DNA from: JAHRAW01 sp965212085
GTDB taxonomy: Bacteria > Pseudomonadota > Gammaproteobacteria > Arenicellales > Poriferihabitantaceae
DNA: 64,000 nt
Assembly (NCBI GenBank): GCA_965212085.1
Contig: OZ243042.1
Span: forward strand, 62,001-126,000
Reading direction: 5' to 3'
Made by a program: the position numbers and the translations under genes. The notes beneath the pieces were generated by a model. It had not been told where the DNA came from. It saw only the letters and a list, made by a program, of their open reading frames with translations, and did not search any database. Shown piece by piece: positions 18,212 to 26,015 of this stretch (the first letter of the stretch is position 1; every line of letters starts with the position of its first letter).

Positions 18212-19042
18212 ATGCGCTATCAAAAACCCGCCCACTGGCGGAACCCCAAAAATAAACTTTTTCCCCATCAGGTTGGTTTCACCTGCCCGCCCCGGGATTT
18301 TGACGCCGCACCGTCGGATTTTCTGCGCATGGCGCCCGAAACCGTCGGCGTTCACGGGCGGATGCTGCACCTGCCGGACTACACCCACGAACTGGAGCAA
18401 CGGAAGCAAAACTTTCACCTGCTCGAAGAGTTTGTGGAGTGCATGGCCAACAACGGCGCCGACGTCTGCGCCCAGGTTGGGTCAAACTGGGTTCACGCCT
18501 GCGGGCTGGGGGTTGAAGGCGTGCGCGGGTATTGCGAAAAACTCAGCGACACCTACGAAACGCCCTTTCATATGGCGGGCTACGCCATGCTGGAAGCCCT
18601 GCGCGCCCTCAACGTCGAAAAAGTCGCCGTCAACGGCGTCTATCACCGGCCTTCCTGGTGGCGGGGCACGGTGGGATTTTTACGGGAAGCCGGGTTCAAC
18701 GTGGTATGGGCGGGCAATTTCGTTGACCAGGGTTTTATTTCAACCCAGGCGGAATGCGACTCGCAGATTTGGTGTTTTGACGGTGAACTGGCCGCGAAGT
18801 CAATGGCGTACGTGGCGGCCCAGGCCCCCAACGCCGACGCCTACCTTGCCTGCGGCATGTGCAATTTTCGCCGCCCGGGGGACGGCCTTGCGCGGCGCTT
18901 TGTTTCCCTTGAGGTCGAACTGGAAGCCATGCTCGGCAAGCCCGTGGTCAGCCACGACAACGCGCTCTACTGGCGCGTTTTCAAAACCCTCGGGCTGGCG
19001 CCGACGCGCCGCCAGGGGCGGTTGTTGTCTTCGCTTGCCTGA
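18212..19042 (+). CDS. Asp/Glu racemase superfamily enzyme, arylmalonate decarboxylase-like
   Basis: 276 residues. The start at 18212 has GGAGG about eight bases upstream. The fold family is shown by the mirrored halves: ADVCAQVGSNWV (about 88-99) in the first, and YLACGMCNFR with GKPVVSHDNALYW in the second. By comparison with maleate isomerase, the first catalytic Cys position reads Gly while the second Cys (ACG) is kept. That single-Cys arrangement is the one of arylmalonate decarboxylase. A decarboxylase acting on a substituted malonate is therefore more likely than a racemase or isomerase, but the alignment is by eye. Neighbours are an EamA transporter and a sulfotransferase. Confidence 0.65.
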   Translation: MRYQKPAHWRNPKNKLFPHQVGFTCPPRDFDAAPSDFLRMAPETVGVHGRMLHLPDYTHELEQRKQNFHLLEEFVECMANNGADVCAQVGSNWVHACGLGVEGVRGYCEKLSDTYETPFHMAGYAMLEALRALNVEKVAVNGVYHRPSWWRGTVGFLREAGFNVVWAGNFVDQGFISTQAECDSQIWCFDGELAAKSMAYVAAQAPNADAYLACGMCNFRRPGDGLARRFVSLEVELEAMLGKPVVSHDNALYWRVFKTLGLAPTRRQGRLLSSLA

Positions 19043-19067
19043 GCGGCCACGGCTGAGGGCCGCACGG

Positions 19068-19817
19068 GTGGAAAAAATTCTTGCCTTGTGGGCGGTGCCG
19101 CGTTCGACTTCGACCGCTTTTGAGTGGATGATGCGCCAGCGGGGGGATTTCCATTGTCTGCATGAACCCTACGGCGAGGCGTGGTATCAGGGCGAGAATC
19201 CGCTCTGGCCGCGCGCCACCGAACAAAGCGTGCGCACGCCCGGGCTTACCCTTTCGGGCGTAACGCAAAAACTGCAATCCCTGGCCGCCGCCGGGCCGCT
19301 GTTCATCAAGGACTTTCCCCACTACATAGACCATATATGGAGCGACGATTTGCTCGCGTTGTTCCGGCATTCGTTTTTAATTCGCAACCCCGCGAAGACC
19401 ATTACCTCAATGTACGACAAGTGGCCGGACTTTCACGCAAAAGAAACCGGGTTCGCCGAGCAGCGCGCGCTCTTTGATCAACTGGCCGAAAATCACGGCG
19501 CGCCACCGCCGGTGCTGGACAGCGATGACCTGCTTGCAGATCCCGAAACCATGGTTGCATTGTGGTGCGACGCGGTCGGCATTCCCCACCTTCCCGAAGC
19601 ATTGCACTGGAAGCCGGGGCCGCGTGATGAGGTCAGTTGGTGGGATGGCGGTTCCTTTCACGCCAACCTGCGCAACTCGGACGGGCTTAAGCCGCAGAAG
19701 CGCCGGCACATAAAAATTGACCGCGCACCGCAGCGGGTCAGAGAGGTTTATGAAACCTGCCTGCCGCACTATGAGCATCTGTTCGCTTTTCGATTGCGGC
19801 CGGCGCGTTCGGGGTGA
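19068..19817 (+). CDS. Sulfotransferase-family protein
   Basis: About 249 residues from a GTG start at 19068, 25 bp after the previous stop, with GAGG upstream. The N-terminus VEKILALWAVPRSTSTAFEWM carries the PRS-type PAPS-binding loop at the end of the first strand; RHSFLIRNPAKTITSMYD fits the second, 3'-phosphate-binding motif. The protein is predicted to transfer sulfate from PAPS to a small molecule or lipid. The frame extends far upstream inside the previous gene but is a shadow there. Its last 80 bp overlap the convergent FrhB-like gene. Confidence 0.7.
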   Translation: MEKILALWAVPRSTSTAFEWMMRQRGDFHCLHEPYGEAWYQGENPLWPRATEQSVRTPGLTLSGVTQKLQSLAAAGPLFIKDFPHYIDHIWSDDLLALFRHSFLIRNPAKTITSMYDKWPDFHAKETGFAEQRALFDQLAENHGAPPPVLDSDDLLADPETMVALWCDAVGIPHLPEALHWKPGPRDEVSWWDGGSFHANLRNSDGLKPQKRRHIKIDRAPQRVREVYETCLPHYEHLFAFRLRPARSG

Positions 19818-21117
19818 TGGGGTATCGGGTATTCCCTATTTTATTTTTCTTATTTTCCATTCCTGTTTCGCCGCCGTAATCGGCGCTCTGTTCCTCGTCA
19901 CCGTGGCCGGCGCGCAGCCGCGCAAGCGTGCCGGCGTATTCCCGCTCAAGTTCCCCGGCGGGAACGTCCCGGGCGCATCGTTCCAGATCGAGGCCGGTAA
20001 AATTCGGGCGCGGCAGCCCCGCGCTCAGGCAGGCCGCCAGCCGCGTCCCGAGGCGTTGCCGAAGTTTTACCTGATGGGGCTGGACCGCGTCCAGATGCCT
20101 GACGCCCACGTCGTAGAGGCGAATGTCGCCGTGTGCTTCGCAGGCGTTGAGGACGCGCAAACCCGCGTCGGTGTGCGCGATGGCCGCGTTCCAGCCGTCG
20201 TCCTCGCCGTCCGGTGCGCCGCCCGCCCAGTCATCGCCGACCGCCAGATCCGCTTGCAGGCCGATGGAATCCGGGCAAACCTTGCAGCGAAACTGCGTGG
20301 TCCAGGGATTATCCACCCACATCTCGGCGTAGGTTCCGCTCAAAACGGTTCCCCGAGGCATCACCGCGCGCGTCTCTCCGGGGCAACCTTCCCCCCGCCA
20401 GCGAAACGAAACCGGTTGTTCCCGGTCAAGATCGACGCCGCGCCGCTCGAAAAAAAATTTCGTGCCGTCGAAGCCCGGCACCGACCCGCAGAACATCGCC
20501 TGGGTGAAACGAATCAGCTCCCGGGCGCGGGGATCGCGCCGTTTCAGGTTTTCAATGGCGGCGATGTCGCAGGGCTTGAGGGAAACCGCGAAAGGCTCGC
20601 CAAGGCCGAGGGCATCCGGCAGGGACAGCAACGGCGCGCAGCTGCCATACCGGGAGCCGCCCGCGGCATCAAGGTCGGCCTGGTTTCGACACACCGCCGC
20701 CAGCGAGCCAAACGGTTGATTGGGATCCGGAATCACCTGCAACACAAAAGCGACTTCGCCGGAGCGCAACAGGTGCCGGTTGATGGCGGTCATGACGCCC
20801 CCGGAGGAGGCGCGGAAGCGCAAGCCGGCGTCCGTGGCGTGGCCGCGCACCACGCGCAGGGCCGTGCCCCAAACCGGGTCGCGGGGGGCGTCCGGGTTTT
20901 CATGGCGGGCGCCGCTGACAACGATGCCGGGGCAAAGCGCGACGATTTTGTTTTCTTCCTCAGGCGTCGGAGGCCGGGCCGGTATCGGTCTCAGATGGCC
21001 GTGCCCGTTGGCGTGCATTTGAATTTCTGCGCCCGGCGCCGCCCACGCGCAAAGACCGCAACCGATGCAAAAACCATTGCGGACGATCTGCTCCAGGGAG
21101 GCGAATTTTTGCGGCAT
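19738..21117 (-). CDS. FrhB/FdhB-like flavin iron-sulfur protein
   Basis: 459 residues. A short N-terminal ferredoxin-like Cys cluster (CIGCGLC, about 12-18) is followed by the coenzyme F420 hydrogenase/dehydrogenase beta-subunit region: FRASSGGVMTA, SLKPCDIAAIENL, and FRCKVCPDSIGLQADLAVGDDW with further cluster/flavin residues. Such proteins use FAD and Fe-S clusters in redox reactions; in bacteria some members reduce or oxidise tetrapyrroles or nucleotide sugars. The start is 21117, with an in-frame ATG at 21135 as alternative. The last 50 or so residues look unconserved, and the end overlaps the sulfotransferase gene by 80 bp. The reaction is not assignable. Confidence 0.72.
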   Translation of the reverse strand: MPQKFASLEQIVRNGFCIGCGLCAWAAPGAEIQMHANGHGHLRPIPARPPTPEEENKIVALCPGIVVSGARHENPDAPRDPVWGTALRVVRGHATDAGLRFRASSGGVMTAINRHLLRSGEVAFVLQVIPDPNQPFGSLAAVCRNQADLDAAGGSRYGSCAPLLSLPDALGLGEPFAVSLKPCDIAAIENLKRRDPRARELIRFTQAMFCGSVPGFDGTKFFFERRGVDLDREQPVSFRWRGEGCPGETRAVMPRGTVLSGTYAEMWVDNPWTTQFRCKVCPDSIGLQADLAVGDDWAGGAPDGEDDGWNAAIAHTDAGLRVLNACEAHGDIRLYDVGVRHLDAVQPHQVKLRQRLGTRLAACLSAGLPRPNFTGLDLERCARDVPAGELEREYAGTLARLRAGHGDEEQSADYGGETGMENKKNKIGNTRYPITPNAPAAIEKRTDAHSAAGRFHKPL

Positions 21118-21163
21118 AAAAGGAATGAAAGCCATCCGATTGGCATGGGATCAGGCGGCGTAC

Positions 21164-21613
21164 TTATTGCTTCAGGATTTTCCGGCAATAGCGTTCCGGC
21201 GCCCGGCAGCTTTTTACCCAGCGCGCCGGATCGTCCGCCGACCGGCAGGCTTGGTGGTGACTCCATCGGGGGTTGCGAACGCACATCTTTTTGGTGTGTT
21301 TCAGGTTGCAGGCGACGCTCAGCGTATTGCCGGACACCACCGCGCCGGAGTTCATCAGCAACGCGGCGATCTCCCAGTGGCCGTTTGCCACGGCCAGATC
21401 CAGCGCCCGCAGGTTGCGCGCGCCCCAGGTTATCCGCGCCAGGTCCAGGCGTTCCGGGGACAGCGCGGCGGCGGCGGTGTAGTCGTTGTTGCAGACCGCG
21501 CTCAGCAGCGGATGGGGTGGTTCGGCGGCGATGCCCTGGGCGCACAACAAAACCGCCGCCAGCGCCGCCGCCCATTTGCCTTTGGTGCCGTTGTATTTTT
21601 TGCGAGATGTCAT
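21164..21613 (-). CDS. Small secreted ankyrin-like protein
   Basis: 149 residues with a signal peptide (basic start MTSRKKYNGTKG, hydrophobic core, cleavage near GIAA). One clear ankyrin-like repeat (LRALDLAVANGHWEIAALLMNSGA) follows a weaker one (PHPLLSAVCNNDYTAAAAL). The C-terminus is Cys- and basic-rich. It is probably a periplasmic protein of unknown role. It lies 47 bp upstream of the FrhB-like gene on the same strand and next to the repeat field, so a truncated longer ankyrin protein is possible. Confidence 0.55.
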   Translation of the reverse strand: MTSRKKYNGTKGKWAAALAAVLLCAQGIAAEPPHPLLSAVCNNDYTAAAALSPERLDLARITWGARNLRALDLAVANGHWEIAALLMNSGAVVSGNTLSVACNLKHTKKMCVRNPRWSHHQACRSADDPARWVKSCRAPERYCRKILKQ

Positions 21614-21647
21614 TGCCGTACAGGTTCACTAGTTCACTGATAAATAC

Positions 21648-21667
21648 GGACAGGTCGCGACCTGTCC
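21648..21667. repeat. Palindrome, copy 3 (20 bp retained)
   Basis: Third occurrence of the GGGACAGGTCG palindrome, here with its left outermost G replaced by C. It lies between the ankyrin-like gene and the tandem array. Confidence 0.75.
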
Positions 21668-21720
21668 CTACGCCGTCTGTCAAAACCCCCGCCGCTTTGT
21701 TTGAGTCCGTGGTAGCGACA

Positions 21721-22463
21721 CTGGATTCCCGAATAGCGATGAAAAATATAGTCGCTATCGCTCCTTATTTTTCTATCGTTCGGGAATGACGGCAGAGTTG
21801 TTGCCACGTTCCCCGGTGTTATACCCGCAAAGTATAAATCGCCTCGGTGTCATTCCCGAGCGTTAGTGTCCGTTGCCGCGCAAGCGGCTTACGGACACTT
21901 GCGTACTCGGGAATCCAGCCGCACACGAACCACCGCCGATTTAGTCTCTGGATTCCCGATACGATGAAACAAACGATCGCTATCGCTCCTTATTTTTCTA
22001 TCGTTCGGGAATGACGGCAGAGTTGTTGCCACGTTCCCCGGTATTATACCCGCAAAGTATAAATCGCCTCGGTGTCATTCCCGAGCGTTAGTGTCCGTTG
22101 CCGCGCAAGCGGCTTACGGACACTTGCGTACTCGGGAATCCAGCCGCACACGAACACCTCCGCCAGTTTAACCTGGATTCCCGATACGATGAAACAAACG
22201 ATCGCTATCGCTCCTTATTTTTCTATCGTTCGGGAATGACGGCAGAGTTGTTGCCACGTTCCCCGGTGTTATACCCGCAAAGTATAAATCGCCTCGGTGT
22301 CATTCCCGAGCGTTAGTGTCCGTTGCCGCGCAAGCGGCTTACGGACACTTGCGTACTCGGGAATCCAGCCGCACACGAACCACCGCCGGTTTAACCTGGA
22401 TTCCCGATACGATGAAAAATATAGTCGCTAACGCTCCTTATTTTTCTATCGTTCGGGAATGAC
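21721..22463 (-). repeat. Tandem array of element A + element B, unit about 225 bp
   Basis: Inverted element A copies lie at 21721-21790, 21948-22015, 22173-22240 and 22396-22463. Inverted element B copies lie at 21851-21917, 22076-22142 and 22301-22367. The full unit therefore recurs three times with a period of 225, 225 and 223 bp. A constant spacer (GGCAGAGTTGTTGCCACG and so on) follows each A. No credible gene lies in this 860-bp gap between the ankyrin-like gene and the synthase gene. It is not a CRISPR array: the units are long and there are no variable spacers. Confidence 0.92.
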
Positions 22464-22473
22464 GGATGGTTTT

Positions 22474-24042
22474 TCATACTGCACGACGTTCAATGGAATC
22501 AACGTTGTTCTGGTTGAGTTTCATGTTGAGCATGCGCAGGGTCGCTTCGATGCCGGCGAACACCTGGTTGGCGTTGACTCCGCGGGTTCGGACCTTGCGT
22601 CCCTGGTCCCGCCAGGTAATCAAACATTCCACCAGCGCGCTGGCGGTGCCGCCTTTGGGGATGCGAATCTGGTAGTCGAGCAGTTCCGGGAAGTCGAATT
22701 TTTTCGGCGCGAGGATTTTTCGGATGGCGACTACGAAGGCGTCGAAGCCGCCGTTGCCGGCGCCGGTGGATTTGTGGATTTGCTCGTGCAAGCGCACGCG
22801 GATGCTGACGATGGACTCAAGGTCGAGGCCGCTGGTGATGGAGCAGTTGAGCAGTTCGAGGTGGCGCTCGCCCTTGCTTTCCAGGATGTCGGCGATGATG
22901 AACGGCAGGTCTTCCGGGGTAATCGTGGCCTTGGAGTCGCCGAGTTTGACGATGCGCTTGAGCACCTTGGCGCGGTCTTCCTCGGAGAGGCTGATGCCCA
23001 GCGCCTCAAGGTTTTTTTCCAGCGACGCCTTGCCGCTCATTTTTCCCAGCGCGTAGGAACGCGAGCGGTTGAAGCGCTGGGGGCTTAACACCGTTTGATA
23101 CAAACCGCCCTTGCGGTCGCCGTCGGCGTGGATGCCGGCGGTCTGCGTGAACACGTCGGCGCCGACCACGGGGGCGTTGTCGGCCACCATCTTGCCGGAA
23201 AAATTTTCCACCATCCGGCTGAGGGTGTAAATCTCGCTTTCGTCAACGGACAGTTGCGCGCCCATTTTGTCGCGTAGCACCAGGCAAACCTCAGCCAGCG
23301 AAGCGTTGCCGGCGCGTTCGCCGAGGCAGTTGACGGTGCAGTGGATGGTGCTTACCCCGGCGCGGACCGCGGCCATGCAGTTGGCGGTGCCGAGGCCGTA
23401 GTCGTTGTGGGGATGAAAATCGAATTGGCACTTCGGGAAGCGTTCAATCATGTCGGCGAAACTTGTCTGCACTTCTTCCGGGGACATCACGCCGAGGGTG
23501 TCCGGTAGCATAAAGTGCGCGATGGGCAGGGCTTGCAGGCGTTCCACCATTTCATAGACGTAGGCGCGGCTGTCGGCGTAGCCGTTGGACCAGTCTTCCA
23601 GATAGACGTTGACCCGCAACTCCCGTTCGGCGGCGTAGTCCACGGTGCGGCGAATCTCTTCGAGGTGTTGATCCAGGGTGCGGCCCAACTGCTCGCGGCA
23701 GTGTTTTTCGCTGCCCTTGGCGAGCAGGTTGAGCACCTTGCCGCCGGCCTCGCGAATCCAGTCAACGCTGCGGCGGTGATCCACAAACCCGAGCACTTCC
23801 ACGCGCTCAAGGCAGTTTTCCACCGCCGCCCAATCGGTGATTCGGCGCAATGCTTCCTGTTCGCCGGCGGAAACCCCGGCTGAAGCGACTTCAATCCGGT
23901 CAACCTTGAGGGCGCGCAACAACGCCTTGGCGATGCTGACCTTCTCCGCCTGGGAAAACGACACCCCCTGGGTTTGCTCGCCGTCTCGCAGGGTAACGTC
24001 CATCAACCGGACTCGCGGGCCGTTCGTTGTCATAACCGACAT
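22474..24042 (-). CDS. 2-isopropylmalate/(R)-citramalate synthase family enzyme
   Basis: 522 residues of the DRE-TIM metallolyase family. The N-terminal MDVTLRDGEQTQGVSF holds the Arg-Asp catalytic motif, FDFHPHNDYGLGTANC the metal-binding His-x-His, and NCLGERAGNASLAEV the family Asn/Glu segment. A C-terminal regulatory (LeuA dimer) region of about 110 residues begins near 400 (SITSGLDLESIVSIRV). It condenses acetyl-CoA with 2-oxoisovalerate or pyruvate in leucine or isoleucine synthesis. The starts at 24042 and 24033 are both plausible; neither has a strong ribosome-binding site. The last few codons reach to within 11 bp of the element A array, which may lie in its 3' untranslated region. 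Confidence 0.83.
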   Translation of the reverse strand: MSVMTTNGPRVRLMDVTLRDGEQTQGVSFSQAEKVSIAKALLRALKVDRIEVASAGVSAGEQEALRRITDWAAVENCLERVEVLGFVDHRRSVDWIREAGGKVLNLLAKGSEKHCREQLGRTLDQHLEEIRRTVDYAAERELRVNVYLEDWSNGYADSRAYVYEMVERLQALPIAHFMLPDTLGVMSPEEVQTSFADMIERFPKCQFDFHPHNDYGLGTANCMAAVRAGVSTIHCTVNCLGERAGNASLAEVCLVLRDKMGAQLSVDESEIYTLSRMVENFSGKMVADNAPVVGADVFTQTAGIHADGDRKGGLYQTVLSPQRFNRSRSYALGKMSGKASLEKNLEALGISLSEEDRAKVLKRIVKLGDSKATITPEDLPFIIADILESKGERHLELLNCSITSGLDLESIVSIRVRLHEQIHKSTGAGNGGFDAFVVAIRKILAPKKFDFPELLDYQIRIPKGGTASALVECLITWRDQGRKVRTRGVNANQVFAGIEATLRMLNMKLNQNNVDSIERRAV

Positions 24043-24194
24043 AACCGATGTTTGGTTTGTTGTGTAACAAGGATGCGGATTATTGCCCGCGCCGGGCGTC
24101 AATGTCTACTTGATCTGCGGCGGAGTTTTCAGAACGCGCGGGGTGCGGCGATGCCCGGCCCGGACACCGCCGTAGTGTTGCAGGCCGGGTTCGG

Positions 24195-24797
24195 CTAGTT
24201 GGCCGAAACCCGAACCGCGGGGACCGGATAGCCGAGAAAATCCTGCCCCGGCCAGGCCTGATGACAAGCGTGGCAAAATCCTTTCTGCTTCACTTTCAGT
24301 TTTTTGCCGTTGGGCTTGACCCCGGTGTACACCCAGCCGCCGGTGTCCGGCGCGTTCTCAAGGCCGACTTTTTCCATCATCAGCAGCGCGCCCTTCTTGA
24401 GTTTGCCGTTTTTCTTGAACGAAAAATTTTCTTTGGCGATGAGCGTTCCCAGCGGCATATCGACGCCCGCGGTTTTGAACGCCACATACTCGGCGTAGCC
24501 AACCGGATTGACGTAGGTCATCAGGTACTGGCCGCTGTGCATGCCGGGGGTGGCCGCCGGTGCGGTGGACGCCGCCTGCCAGTCGGTATAGCCCATGGCG
24601 ATGGGATTCTTGCCCTTTTTCTGGTAGCCCTTCACCAGTCCGGGGCGGATGCAGTCGTAGAAAACCCGCAGGTCTTCATGGGTCATTTCCGCCGGTTTCT
24701 TTTCGGCTTTGCATTCGGCGCCAACAGGCCCGGCGAAAAATGCGCCCATGATCAGCGCGGAAGTCAGTATTGAAAGTTTTTTCACGGTGTTTTTCAC
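24195..24797 (-). CDS. Periplasmic cytochrome P460-family protein
   Basis: 200 residues from a GTG start at 24797 with GAGG six bases upstream. A signal peptide (about 1-27, ending VGAE) is followed by a P460-type beta-rich domain and one c-type heme motif CHACH near the C-terminus (KGFCHACHQAWPGQDF). P460 cytochromes oxidise hydroxylamine or detoxify nitric oxide in the periplasm; the physiological donor here is not shown. GTG is chosen because there is no ATG between the signal peptide and a far-upstream frame that is not protein-like. Confidence 0.75.
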   Translation of the reverse strand: MKNTVKKLSILTSALIMGAFFAGPVGAECKAEKKPAEMTHEDLRVFYDCIRPGLVKGYQKKGKNPIAMGYTDWQAASTAPAATPGMHSGQYLMTYVNPVGYAEYVAFKTAGVDMPLGTLIAKENFSFKKNGKLKKGALLMMEKVGLENAPDTGGWVYTGVKPNGKKLKVKQKGFCHACHQAWPGQDFLGYPVPAVRVSAN

Positions 24798-25023
24798 GGT
24801 GTGCCTCGCGTTTGATGTTTCCGGTAGTCGGGCGATTATGGCATAATTCGGCGGATGGCGGAAATGCCATGACAAAGCCCTTGATTCCAATGAATATGGG
24901 TAATAGCGGTGGACAAATCCCGCCGGGGTTAGTTCCTGAATCTGCCCGTCCCGGCCCCCAATGCGGGGGACACGGCAAATAAACACCGATTTTTACACCG
25001 AAAAATGAAAGAACTGCTGTATT

Positions 25024-25893
25024 ATGCAAAAATTCTTGCGACATATCTCGCGTCTCACCCTGTTGCTGCTTGGTTGCATGGCGGTACCGGCATATCCCGC
25101 CGAACTGGTCAGCATACAAGGTGTCACGCTTGTCGAAGCCGACCTGAATGATGGTGACAGTTTTAAGGTCAACGCTGCCGGGCGTGAAATGCACCTGCGG
25201 CTCTACTATGTCGATTGCCCGGAAACTACCTACGGCAGCAAGGCCGATCTTGAAAGAATCCGCGAACAACAACGCCATTTCGGTCTCGAAAATTTGCGCG
25301 CCGTGGTGAACTTCGGCGAACAGGCGGCTGAGCACACACAACAAGCATTGTCCCAGCCGTTCACCATCCATACCAGTTACGCCAGAGCGTTGGGGCGTTC
25401 CACTACTGGCCGCTACTATGCTTTCATTGAAACCCACGACGGCGATGACCTCGGCCATCTCCTCGTTGAACAGGGTTTGGCCAGAGTCCACGGCAAAACC
25501 CGCCCGTCCCCGGATGGTACGCCGAGTGAAACCGTGCTTGAAGAGCTCCAGGATTTGCGTGTGGTGGCCATGCTCAAACGTACCGGGATATGGCGAGAAA
25601 CCAACCCCGACATTCTTATCGAATTACGCAAAAAGCAGCGTGACGACGACCACGGGTGGACAGCATTGGGCAAAAGCCTGTCGACAACACGAACCCTCGA
25701 AGACGAACCCCTTGACCTGAACAACGCCCCGAGCAAACAGCTCCAGCAAATCCCCCGCATCGGCCCGGTTACCGCCGCTAAAATTATCGCCGGCAGACCT
25801 TATCAATCCGTAGATGATTTGCTAAAAATTCCAGGAATCGGCCCGAAGACGCTGGAGGCGGTTGCGCCTTATGTTACAATAGAAACCGAATAA
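25024..25893 (+). CDS. Secreted staphylococcal-nuclease-like protein with HhH tail
   Basis: 289 residues: signal peptide (1 to about 26, cleavage after AYPA), an SNase domain (about 35-195) and a ComEA-type helix-hairpin-helix region (about 230-289). SNase active-site residues are present in LRLYYVDCPET (Arg, Asp, Glu) and the downstream Arg region RALGRSTTGRYYAFI. The HhH part has LDLNNAPSKQLQQIP and IPGIGPKTLEAV, a DNA-binding element. It would cut DNA or RNA in the periplasm or outside the cell. It opens the AT-rich block and is 122 bp upstream of, and on the same strand as, the motor-like genes; whether it is co-transcribed is unknown. Confidence 0.83.
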   Translation: MQKFLRHISRLTLLLLGCMAVPAYPAELVSIQGVTLVEADLNDGDSFKVNAAGREMHLRLYYVDCPETTYGSKADLERIREQQRHFGLENLRAVVNFGEQAAEHTQQALSQPFTIHTSYARALGRSTTGRYYAFIETHDGDDLGHLLVEQGLARVHGKTRPSPDGTPSETVLEELQDLRVVAMLKRTGIWRETNPDILIELRKKQRDDDHGWTALGKSLSTTRTLEDEPLDLNNAPSKQLQQIPRIGPVTAAKIIAGRPYQSVDDLLKIPGIGPKTLEAVAPYVTIETE

Positions 25894-26015
25894 GGATTCT
25901 CGTTCCAAGTGAGTCAAAAAATACAATACCGAATTCGCCACAAGAATATGTAGAATAGGCTATTTGGACGATATTTTCCGGCTACATCAATCATTACCCT
26001 GAAGGAGTTTGACAC

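Noticed and set aside
21721..22463. CRISPR array
   Set aside because: The repeats are about 225 bp apart with constant, not variable, intervening DNA, and no cas genes are nearby.
24800..26015. Second attachment-site copy of the tRNA-Phe end
   Set aside because: I looked for the tRNA 3' sequence around the left edge of the AT-rich block and did not see it.
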